Shown here: positions 1-8,544 of the stretch, piece by piece
Numbering within the stretch: the first letter of the stretch is position 1
Layout: each line of letters opens with the position of its first letter
From: Gnetum montanum
Taxonomy: Eukaryota; Streptophyta; Gnetopsida; Gnetales; Gnetaceae
DNA: 62,000 nt
Direction of reading: 5' to 3'
NCBI GenBank assembly: GCA_015680685.1
Contig: MNCI01000651.1
Coordinates: 64,001 to 126,000, forward strand
Program-made: the position numbers and the translations under genes
Notes under the pieces: generated by a model
The model's input: the letters and a program-made list of their open reading frames with translations, nothing else
Database searches by the model: none
What the model was told of the DNA's origin: nothing

Positions 1-225
1 GAAACATCCCCTGTCCACACACTTCCTTGGGCAGTCGCCAATCCCTATCCTTCCATCAGCTACAAATTCCGCATTCTCGATCCCATGTACTACTGAACAC
101 GGTGCGATGACGTCTCGTCCAAGTAGCAGCGGACAACGTTTCTATCGAGTTGCTTGTGGTGTTTTGCACTTCTTTGTCGATGCCTCTCGGGTCGATTCCT
201 CAAAGCATCAACAAAGAGGGGCCAA
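1..225 (+). mobile_element. 3' tail of an upstream Tat-lineage element, ending in a polypurine tract
   Basis: This stretch resembles the segment just before LTR2 (about 9790-10031), including the shared start TGTACTACTGAACACGGTGC at 88 and 9891. It is therefore the 3' internal end of another copy of the same family, cut by the window edge. It ends in the purine-rich tract ACAAAGAGGGG (211-221), the expected plus-strand primer site, immediately before the TG of LTR1. No coding sequence is visible; the small reading frames here show no family resemblance. Confidence 0.7.
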
Positions 226-237
226 TGAAACACCACA
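155..237. repeat. Inverted repeat spanning the polypurine tract / LTR1 boundary
   Basis: TGTGGTGTTT at 155-164 is matched by AAACACCACA at 228-237. The pairing can extend inward (CTTCTTTGT with ACAAAGAGG), leaving a loop of roughly 30 bases. The right arm covers the polypurine tract and the first bases of the LTR. The same arrangement is present at LTR2 and, decayed, at LTR3 and LTR4. Confidence 0.7.
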
Positions 238-334
238 AAGTTCGGAGCTTAGTACTTGTCCGACCCCAAACAAGACCTTGGAACTCACAAATGATGCCAG
301 CTACATGATCGCAACACTTAGTTTTTGCTAAGTA

Positions 335-815
335 TATGGGGCCAGCGTATACACACACAGCGTGTATGCCCGATATTCACCAGCGTGTACGCCCAATATT
401 CACCAGCGTATACGCCCGACATTCACCAGCGTATACGCCCAGCATTCCAGCGTATACGCCCAGCTCTCCGACGTATACGGCCAGGCACTGCAGATGCGCA
501 CGCTCGACGATAGGATCTCCAATGACAGCATCAAGATAACACTGAAGAGCAAGGATTGAAGCAAGTGGCACCCTTTGGCGTATGCGCCCATTGTGTATGC
601 CCAGCATTCCAGCGTATATGCCCAGCGTATACGCCCAGCATCCATCAGCGTATACGCCTGGCGTGTACGCCCACCATTCCAGCGTATACACCCAGCGTAT
701 ACGCCCAGCACTCAGCATCTCCACCCAGTTCACGCCCAGCATTTTCAGCGTATACGCCCAGCGTATATGTCGACCTGATGCGGCGTATACGCCCAGCGTA
801 TACGCCCAACAGTTG
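335..815. repeat. Array of GCGTATACGC palindromes in U3 of LTR1
   Basis: The loose unit CCAGCGTATACGCCCAGCAT recurs at irregular spacing. I count about nine perfect copies of the self-complementary decamer GCGTATACGC and about a dozen variants with one or two changes. Segments such as 490-560 break the array. The array lies upstream of the TATA box, where enhancer or silencer sites of an LTR would be expected. Reading frames through it give only repetitive VYAQRIRPA-type peptides, which are by-products of the repeat. Confidence 0.85.
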
Positions 816-858
816 TAATATTTTGTATATTTGTAAAGTGTATACACCTGGTCAACGC

Positions 859-904
859 GCCACGTGTCTCCCATCCCTAGTCTAGCGTAACAACCTGTAT
901 AAAA
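859..904 (+). promoter_or_regulatory. LTR1 core promoter: G-box/ABRE plus TATA box
   Basis: CCACGTGTC (860-868) contains the G-box CACGTG and the ABRE core ACGTGTC. TATAAAA follows at 898-904. The same pair, with nearly the same spacing, is kept in LTR2 (10579 and 10616). Transcription would start about 30 bases downstream and run into body A. G-box/ABRE sites are known targets of plant bZIP/bHLH factors in light and abscisic-acid or stress responses; activity here is inferred. Confidence 0.65.
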
Positions 905-1469
905 TCCCCTTTTTTCCACTTCCTCTGGACAGTTGGCAAAATCCCAGAGCACACCAGAGAACATTTACGCTGCGTAAAAAAGTAGGAAAACCTTCTTATG
1001 CTGGGAAGCCCTGCACACTGCGGATCCAGTCTCTTACGCTCCGCTCGCCCTGCAAACCGTCCGAGTCACCTCTGTGTACGCCGGGGCTTTTCGTCCGCCT
1101 TGTGTTCCCACAACTGCATTAGACCGGTGCACTGTACTCTGACTCTGTAATTCCACCATTTTATTTGCTGCAAGTTCTTTTACAGTTTTACGTTAATTTG
1201 GCCCACGCCTCGCTCACGCTTCGTTTGCATCCGTTTACGTTTTACGCTGTTTTTGCTTCGTTTACGCCTGCACGCCGTTTACGCACAACCCAGCGTATAG
1301 CATTTTGCGTACGCGTGCGGAAATCCTTGTCTGATCCACATGTAGACCACCCAAGGTACTCTGCCTCCTTTGCATTCCAGCGTGCCCTCAGGCAAAGGCA
1401 GGGTCTTCTGTACCCGTCCCGCGATCCCTCGGCCTCTGTTTTCCTTCCAGCCGGAGACCGACAATTTCG

Positions 1470-1610
1470 GGCGGTACATCCCCCGCCTTGGCTCTTCTCT
1501 AGGTTTTCCTCCTCATTTTTTTTCTTATTACACGTATCCTCCTCCTCTCTGATGGTTTCCAAGGCCTGCTTCCTCACTTCATCAAATCGAAAACAATAAC
1601 GACACGTAAG
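1470..1610 (-). pseudogene. Antisense gene of A, truncated last exon
   Basis: The minus strand reads a charged helical segment with FDEVRKQALE followed by Glu/Lys-rich sequence (about 1590 down to 1495), then runs into LTR1. Body B has the counterpart YDEVRKCAL near 15710-15730, followed by about 130 more codons of similar sequence. In A the exon is cut where the LTR begins, so A has lost the C-terminus. A possible acceptor before it pairs with the donor GTAAGC at 1675-1670. The exact 5' edge of this exon is uncertain. Confidence 0.5.
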
Positions 1611-1675
1611 CAATTGAAGTAAGGGTTATAAATGAACGAAAATGATGCAATAACAAGGGGATGAGCTTTGCTTAC

Positions 1676-2680
1676 TAGGTATCTTGAAGCGTATCCGCAT
1701 CACGCGTGGTTGGTTTATCTCGGCAACTTCCTCCGTGGTGCGTTCACGTCTTTTCAACTTTGACTTGGCTTTGCCAATGGTTTCTTTAATAACCCGCTCA
1801 GCCCGTCTGGCGGTTAAAGGTACATCCGCTGGCTCCACCCCCAGACTGTCCCGTGTGTGGATGGAACCGCCAGATGATCCTCCTGTGGTAATAAACACAG
1901 ACTCATCAATACCTTCTGGGGCATCCTGTGACCTGGCGGTCGCGTACAAGTGTTTGATCCACTGGCGGGATAGTTGACCCCGATCCCGTAGGACAAACTT
2001 GTTGTCCGCATGCACCACAAGAAACTTGGCAAAACGGTGAAGATAGCCAGTGAAGAAGGTAAAAGTGAAGTGTGATTGTGCTTCGATGTTTGAGCACAAC
2101 CGCACTATCTCTTTATGTAGGCCCGCCAACAAAAATTGAGCCCAGTTGTACCACAAGCCAGTTTCCAAAATAGTACACATGATGCGTACCCCCTCCACCC
2201 CAAAACTCCGCACCTGAGAAAGGGTTTTGGGAAACACCCGTGCTCGAAACAGGGGATACAGTTCGTTCACCTCAACAACCTTCGCCTTCCCCTGCATTGG
2301 GAACCCCTTGGTGCTTTTCTTCACACCAAGCCAAGACTCCAGTTCACAGATCATTTGGAGCTCTTTGTGAGACCTGTCCAACACTACGGGTAGGCCATCT
2401 GCCGGCATGCCAAATAAGTTAGAAAAGAATACAGGCGACAGATGAAACACCACCTTGACACCCTTAATCCGGGTGCTATACTGAGAGACAGACTCATTGA
2501 AAGAGTCCACGATCCCTATCATTTCCCCAATTGAGACATTAGGGCTGGGCGTCATAAAAAGTTCTAGGAGACCTGCATCATCCAAGCAACGGGTGAGAGC
2601 GGGCGGAGCACGCTTGTGTAGCCATTTCTACGCTTTTGCTACCTCCCCGAACTTCATTGACAAAGTTATCTCAGTTCAGC
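1676..2680 (-). CDS. Antisense gene of A, exon 4: transposon-associated domain
   Basis: This is the largest exon, with about 320 codons open from 2585 to 1626 and coding resemblance reaching up to the acceptor at about 2681. Two stops interrupt the upstream part (a TGA at the exon edge and a TAG near 2630), and both look like single-base decay. The segment IKGVKVVFHLSPVFFSNLFG, followed by GMPADGLPVV and a later W-rich helical part, resembles the plant 'putative plant transposon protein' domain (Transposase_32-like). That assignment is by eye only. Body B has the homologue at 17524-17135 (VIFEITDDLFLDLF, SDGLPMI, EWVGIDKNHKG) and in further exons to 16200. A donor GTAAGC lies at 1675-1670. 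The function is unknown. Confidence 0.6.
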
Positions 2681-2809
2681 CTGTTGTCACGGGATCCCCA
2701 CTGGAAGGTACATCAACTATTAAAGCAAGTTAAAACGACCACATCAACCTCCTGACCCCAAAACAGTTGAACAAATCCACCAACGCATTTAAGACATGCT
2801 ATTACTCAC

Positions 2810-3071
2810 CGTCGGTGGCAGATCTTGAAGTGCTGCTAAAGCTATCTGGAAAGACTGGCCCCTGATCTATCCAGTTTTCATGGAGCCACCCATGAGCCTT
2901 ACACATCGCAAAGGCCCTGGAAAACTAATTATGGATCAAACCATTGAACCCTTCGTCTGAGCCAGTATGGCCCCGCGAAGAGTGGGGCCCATCATAAAGG
3001 CCTCCAGAGCGACGCGAGCGAGGGCTATCCCTTCATCCTCAATCAAAGTCCCATCTGGGTTGGTCTTCGGC
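2810..3071 (-). CDS. Antisense gene of A, exon 3
   Basis: This exon starts after the acceptor TTTGCAG at 3072 and ends at the donor GTGAGT at 2809. It encodes PKTNPDGTLIEDEGIALA and, after an apparent one-base shift and a TAG near 2925, FAMCKAHGWLHENW. The B counterpart (17886-17613) encodes FLIDKDNLHDREGLLALA and later YMKCQELGWLDGE, so the two are homologous along their length. Splicing from exon 2 joins TG to G and makes a Trp codon (phase 2); B splices in the same phase. It carries the end of the FCP1/NIF-like domain and a linker. The frameshift means A's copy is probably not functional. Confidence 0.6.
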
Positions 3072-3148
3072 CTGCAAATGAACGCATGTTAAAATAAAAA
3101 CTAACATCAAACGACGATCGATGAAGCAATAAAGTGAAATGGTCTTAC

Positions 3149-3598
3149 CAGGTTATCCTATACACTGTGCCAGGAGGATTCTGGAACAGGGTGTGTGCAC
3201 GGGCAGCTATAAACAATGTATTGTTAAGGTAATCCAACCCTGGTGGCAGCAATGCCCACAAACACGTTAACGAGCAGGTTGACTTGGGCCTGTGGGTAGT
3301 GCCATCCTCATCAACAAACGACCCCTCATCAATGTCTTCCATGAAGACCACGACACCTTCGGCGGCCCCCAGGAGTATTGCATCAACCACACTCCGTGCG
3401 GTCACTTTGTCAAAAAATGACCACATAGCCACTTCAAAATTGGTTAACAAGAAGGCCAGAAATTTGCCAGCACCTTCCCTGAACCAGACCCCCTTGCTAT
3501 CCACGAATAGATTTGGGGGCACATCGCCATCCTCAACACAGCCAGCCCATGTCAAAACCCCGACGGGTTCAACCATAATAAGAAAGCGTTTACTGTCC
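3149..3598 (-). CDS. Antisense gene of A, exon 2: FCP1/NIF-like (HAD) domain, catalytic residues lost
   Basis: This is an open exon of 150 codons between the acceptor GGTTGCAG (3599) and the donor GTAAGA (3148). The order of motifs fits an NLI-interacting-factor / FCP1-type HAD phosphatase: a first strand KRFLIMVEPVGVLTW, then GVWFREGAGKFLAFLL and NFEVAMWSF, then VVVFMEDID, and NTLFIAARAHTLFQNPPGTV at the end. In active family members the first strand carries DxDGT/V and the last one an Asp-Asp after the TLL strand. Here these read VEPVG and AAR, so the domain should be catalytically dead. Body B keeps STLFIARHMGISFQNPPGTI, also without the aspartates. Family assignment is from motif order and is not proven. 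Confidence 0.6.
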
Positions 3599-4390
3599 CT
3601 GCAACCAATCGCAATGTCACAAAACGAAAGTTCACATCATAAATCGGCGAAAAAGTCAAAAATTTAACTAACTGTTTATGCCTAGCGTATACGCTGTACA
3701 CAGAGCGTATATGCCAACTCTACGGTGCAAAAAACACAACTTATGCCCAGTGTATATGTTGTACACAGCATATATGCCCACGATATACATCCATGATTCA
3801 TGCTCAGCGTATACGCCGCACACAGCGTACGCTGAACAAACTTAGCGCTAAGAGCGATTCAGAATTAGCACATACGATATACACAGAGCGTACACGACGA
3901 TCTACACTTAGTGCAAAAAAACACGGTCAATCCGGCGTATACGCTGTCTGCAGAACGCATACGTTGACTAATAGTTAGCGTAAAGAGAAAAATTTAGCTC
4001 AGCGTACACGCTAGCCAACTCAGCGTCTACGCTGACAGCGATCGGTCTTACGTTGGGTATACGCTCAATTTCAAGTTCGGCGTGAATAGTTTACGACAAA
4101 AGGAAAGTGGTATGACGAAAACTGTACGCGTATGGCGTATACGCTGAACAAACCCTCAGCGTATATGCTATCACAAGAAATAGAACTTACACTAATGACG
4201 AACACGCTGACGAACTTTTATGCTAAAACAACGCAAAAAAATGTTTACACCAGGACTGAACACCGTCTACGGTGCGCAGATTACGCTACGCTGAAAACCC
4301 TCGCAAACCCGCTACGCTCGGCGTATACGCCGGGATCATCTACGCTAGAAAGCACAAACAAAAAAAATAGAAACAGGGATCAAGGCTTAC
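3599..4390 (-). repeat. Intron 1 of the A antisense gene, filled with GCGTATACGC palindromes
   Basis: The donor GTAAGC (4390-4385) and acceptor TTGCAG (3599) bound a 792-base intron that joins AG to G (phase 2). Between about 3680 and 4340 it holds about five perfect GCGTATACGC palindromes and many variants such as GCGTATACGCTGTACACAG. This is the same core as in U3 of LTR1 and LTR2, but here the flanks are CAGCGTATACGCTG-like rather than CCAGC...CCCAGC. The reading frames inside are by-products of the repeat. Confidence 0.6.
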
Positions 4391-4535
4391 CTCTGGGATG
4401 TTACGGACCACGCCGGCACCTTCAGCCTAGGCAGGCCCTGCAGCATGGCCTCCGTTTCTTCAGCAAAGGTGAAGGCAGGACCCTTCCTTGCCCTTGCCCA
4501 TTTCAGAGCATCTATACTAGCAATCCGCGTTCACG
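4391..4535 (-). CDS. Antisense gene of A, exon 1 (5' edge uncertain)
   Basis: The minus strand encodes DALKWARARKGPAFTFAEE and then LQGLPRLKVPAWSVTSQ, ending at the donor GTAAGC. Spliced to exon 2 it continues in frame as SQRDSKRFLI. I see no clear ATG. A stop lies just upstream, so the exon either starts at an unseen acceptor near 4530 or has lost its start. Possible relatives are B (DGILSHGHGKGF near 19140-19180) and C (the frame beginning MSKRRAK at 36079), but both are weak. The region upstream to 4660 has more TACGCT-type repeats and could be the promoter side. Confidence 0.45.
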
Positions 4536-4847
4536 CTGAGTAACTGTACGCTGGCGTTAAGAAGTTCAAGCCTCGGCGTCTACATTGGGTTCAACCTTCG
4601 GCGTCTATGCTCAGGTTCCGGGTTACGCTTACGCTAAGGTATGGTGGTTTACGCTTACGCTTACGCTCGCTCAGCTTACGCCGCCGTTGCCTCGTTTTCG
4701 TCTTTTTTGCTTTTTTTGCCTATTTTTCACCAAAATCTGTCCAAAACGATAAAATTTAATGAAAATTCATTAAAAAACAGTGATTATTACGTCCTGGTTC
4801 CTCCGCGGACCCCATTTTACAAGTTTACGCTAGTTTAAACAGCCATT
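4536..4847. other. Non-coding spacer with TACGCT repeats, then AT-rich DNA
   Basis: TTACGCTTACGC-type words crowd 4540-4690. An AT-rich stretch follows to about 4845. I see no gene. It would be the upstream flank of the antisense gene. Confidence 0.5.
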
Positions 4848-4945
4848 GGCCTGGTACGGCCTTAAACTACCATTTCCCCATCCGCCCATTGGCCTGGTAC
4901 AGCCTTAAACTGCCGCTCACTGCCCGGTAAGGCATAAAACTGCCA
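4848..4945 (+). repeat. Minisatellite before pol of A
   Basis: About three copies of a unit like CATTGGCCTGGTACGGCC followed by TTAAACTGCC. The core resembles the longer arrays at the 3' side of pol (8545-9005) and in B (14295-14690). Confidence 0.75.
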
Positions 4946-5047
4946 TACATCCAGGTGTGACGATAATCCACTGTTATACACGTACACATAGTCTAAAATC
5001 GTCAAAAGACACAGAATAATCCCTTTGCTCATGCAACTCTCGGTTTA

Positions 5048-8000
5048 TTGGCAGGGATAAGCTCAATGGACTGCCAACACTTAACCGCACCGTTAACCAT
5101 CAACGGACCATACAGCACCATTACACGGGACTTTGACATAAACTTCATCAACTCAAGTTCACTAATGGACAACGCAGTCATAGCCTCAACACAGCAAACA
5201 ACAGAAGACTACGGAGGCATGACAAAATTTCTTGACATAGAGGCCGAAAACATCACTGAAGATCTGTTAGCTGAAACACCCATTACCATGCCTGACGTGG
5301 AAATCAAAATATTAAAATTAAGTACACTACTACAACCACACTTGGCACAAGACATCCAGAATGTACTTAGGGAAAACATGAAAGCATTCGCTTGGTCTTA
5401 TACATACATGCCTAGGCTAGATCCTAGAATTGTCCAACACAACATTATTTTGGACCCGAAACTGAGACCGATAAAATAGAAAGCATGAAAAGTGAGACCT
5501 GAGGTGGCATTGGCCGTCCGCAATGAGATCACCAAGATTTATCAATCTAGTTTCATTCGGGCCGTTGATTACATCGAATGGGTATCCAACATGGTCATCG
5601 TCCCAAAGAAAAACGGAAGCGTTCGCTTATGTATCGACTTCCAAGATTTAAACGTAGCAACCATAAAAGATGACTTTTTCTTGCCGAGCATCGATCAACT
5701 CGTTGACTCGACTGCCGGACATGCCTTACTATCTTTTATGGATGGTTTTTCGGGATACAACTAGATACGCATCAACCCTGAACATCAACTTCAAACAACC
5801 TTCATGACCCCATGGGGAACTTTTTGTTACACAATGATGCCCTTTGGTCTCAAGAATGCTGGGGCCACTTATCAAAAAGCTATGATGTTTATCTTTAGTG
5901 ATTACATGCTACGATCACTCAATGACTATGTAGATGACATCGTGGTTAAGTCAAAAAATATCGAACAACATGTACAAGACCTCAACCTAGTCTTAAAACG
6001 TTGTCTAAAATATGAGCTAAGGATTAACCCCAAAAAATGTGTCTTCGGTGTCAAAACAAGCAAGATGCTCAGATTCATAGCCTCTAAAGTAGGGATACGA
6101 GTGGACCCTGATAAGGTCAAGGCCATAATAAACCTGAAAACACCCAGTAACCTTACCGAACTTCGAGGTCTACAAGGTAGATTGCAGTTCATTAGGCATT
6201 TCGTAGAAAAATTAACAGACAAATTGAAACCTATGAACCACTTGTTGCGTAAAAATTTCCATTTCTAATGGACTCCGCAGTGCCAGGAAGCCTTCGAAAA
6301 TATCAAAACAGCACTTACCCGACTGCCTACGGTTTACCCGCCCCAAAACAAGAAACCGTTTTACATCTACCTTGCCACTTCAGAATCGTCCATCGCGTTT
6401 ATGCTCTGCCAGAAACGAGATGATGGAACCGAAGTCCCTATATACTTCTTGAGCCATGCCTTAGTTTCCCATGAAAAGAAATATAATGACGTGGAGAGGT
6501 CATGTTTAGCTTTGGTCTTTTCTCTAAGGAAATGGCGACACTACCTCTTCCGCAATCAAGTCTACGTAATTTGCAAGGACAATGTACTGAGAGCCATAAC
6601 AGGAAACATCTACGAAACGAGTCGTATAGCCTGGTGGAAAGCCATGATAGCTGAGTTTGACCTGTACTACGTAACACAATCATCAGTTAAAGGTCAAGCC
6701 AAAGCAAATCAAATGGCCGCATCACCAACGCATGACCAAGTGACCATAGAGCCTGAATTCCCGTATGAAAGTATAAGCATAATAGACACAGTGCCTGGTG
6801 ACTACGATGCTATTTTAAACTTCGATGGAGCATCCACCTCTCGAGGAGGAAGCGTTTCCGCTATCATCACTTATCCCTCTGGGGAGATCCAACCCTTTGC
6901 CTATCGCTTCAATTTTCACTGTACTAATAACATAGCATAGTATGAAGGTCTCCTTAGAGGTCTCACGACAGCACTGGCTTCAGATATCACACGGCTCATC
7001 GTCAGGGGGGATTCACAATTGGTTGTAAACCAAGTTACAGACATTTACACATGCAAAGCCCAACATTTACAACCATACTGTGACTTGGCGAAACATTTAA
7101 TCAAACAATTTGAACACATTGATGTGCAACACGTCTCTCGAAACGATAACACCATCGCAGACGCGTTAGCCACACTAGCGTTAAATATATCGCCCGACAT
7201 GTTCCATGCCTTACCAAGCTCTATAACCAACTATGCTAAACCAATAATCGATACTCCCGACATATTGCCGATTGCATCTGTTAGCTCAACACACGCAGTG
7301 GAATGGTATGATGACATAAAAGAGTACCTTCTACGCGGCGAAGCACCATGCCACCTAACAAATGCTCAGAAAGATGCAGTGCAAAAACAATCTAGGCAGT
7401 ACACCTTGGTAGGGGACACACTATGTCGACAATCCTACGAAGGAATATTGCTAACATGCGTCAGTAGTACTAACGCCCAAACAATCATTGATCAGGTACA
7501 TGAGGGACTATGTGAAGGACACATAGCACCAAAAGCCATGGCCACAAAAATAAGACGCTTAGGCTATTACTGGCCACACATGGAATATGACTACTCCTCC
7601 AAAGTCAAAACATGTAACATTTGTCAAAAACATAGTAACTTAATACATGTACCACCAAACAAGTTGCACACAGCACAAATAACATGGCCTTTTCAGAAGT
7701 GGGGATTTGACCTTATCGGCCCGATAACACCCTCATCTTCTGCAAGGCACAGTTTCATCATAACCACTACTGAATATTTCACGAAGTGGATAGAAGCAGC
7801 TCCCCTTCGAAAAACAACTTCTAAACACGTGTGCAACTTTATCCTAGAAAACATTGTAACCTGCTTTGGCACCCCTTTGACAATTATCACTGACAACGGG
7901 CCGGAATTTAGTAGTGCTGAAACAAAAACCTTTTGCCATAGTCTAGGGATCAAACACTAGTTTTCCTCTTCTTACTATCCTCAGAGGAATGGGCAGGCAG

Positions 8001-8542
8001 AAGCAACCAATAAGAAGATCATAACGATACTTAAGAAAATGCTAACCCAAAGCAAAAGGAAGTGGCACGAGCAATTACTATACGCATTATGGGCTTACCG
8101 CACTACTCACCAGACGTCAATAGGTAAAACTCCGTACAGTCTTGTTTACTGTTCAGAAGTCATTTTACCTTTAGAATTGCAGGTACCATCTTTAAGGATC
8201 ACACTCTCCGGACTCCTCGACGATGGTCAAAACAATGAGCTACGTCTCATTGACCTCGACTCAGCGGAAGAAGAACGCATACGCGCGCTTGATCAGATCG
8301 AATGGTACCAAAAGCAACAACGATAGCGACATCGGCATGACATTAACAAACGCCCAATCCACGAAGGCGATCTTGTACTCAAAGCTGTTTGTGAACACCC
8401 GGACAAATTCTCAACCAACTGGGCAGGGTCTTACGTGGTCATCAAAGCATTCGATAACTGCGCATTCAAGCTGGCCGACATGAAAGGGAATGAGCTTGCT
8501 AATCCGACAAATCATTTGTACCTAAAACCATTCTATGTCTAA
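5048..8542 (+). pseudogene. pol: Tat-lineage Ty3/gypsy pol of A (RT, RNase H, archaeal-type RNase H, integrase)
   Basis: A single + frame of about 1,164 codons runs from the pre-RT linker to NHLYLKPFYV at the stop (8540-8542). Domains in order: RT with FMDGFSGYN, MTPWGTFCYTMMPFGLKNAG and the catalytic YVDD (about 5930-5941); Ty3-type RNase H (HALVSHEKKYNDVE); a second, archaeal-type RNase H (FDGASTSRGGS, GDSQLVVNQV, DALATLAL), which marks the Tat lineage; integrase with the zinc-binding region (CNICQKHSN) and core (FDLIGPI, ITDNGPEFSS, NGQAEA). Protease is not in this frame. Seven in-frame stops occur (about 5477, 5486, 5762, 6266, 6938, 7958, 8324) and no frameshift. Several fit single C-to-T or G-to-A changes, such as Gln CAG to TAG in GYN*I. 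It is inactive as it stands. Confidence 0.95.
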
Positions 8543-8544
8543 AC

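Larger units (their letters stand above)
226..1495 (+). mobile_element. LTR1 of the Tat-lineage chain (5' LTR of body A)
   Basis: It begins TGAAACACCAC directly after the polypurine tract and matches LTR2 over its whole length (roughly 85-90% by eye). The 3' end is set where similarity to LTR2 fades, near GACCGAC-ATTTC-GGC (about 1470-1495); the exact terminal CA is not certain. U3 holds the palindrome array (about 335-815), then a G-box and TATA box. The R/U5 part is rich in TACGCT-like and CpG words. I could not identify a primer binding site after it, probably because the following region is deleted in A. Confidence 0.75.

Noticed and set aside
335-815. CRISPR-like array
   Set aside because: Spacing is irregular, the spacers are themselves repeat-like, and the context is a plant LTR.
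325-964. Overlapping frames on both strands with repeated VYAQRIRPAYTPS / RIRWAYTLECWAYTL peptides
   Set aside because: They are translations of the palindromic GCGTATACGC array, which is open in several frames because the unit lacks stops. No start or domain, and they lie in U3 of an LTR.
3284-3667. + strand frame of 127 codons opposite exon 2 of the antisense gene
   Set aside because: A shadow: the minus frame has the domain motifs, splice sites and a homologue in B; the + frame has none.
4132-4539. + strand frame of 135 codons beginning MAYTLNKPSAYM
   Set aside because: It runs through the intron 1 repeats and the opposite strand of exon 1; no similarity or repeat-free start.
7693-7953. 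Minus-strand frames within pol of A (also 5926-6222 and 6438-6683)
   Set aside because: Shadows of the conserved RT and integrase coding on the + strand.
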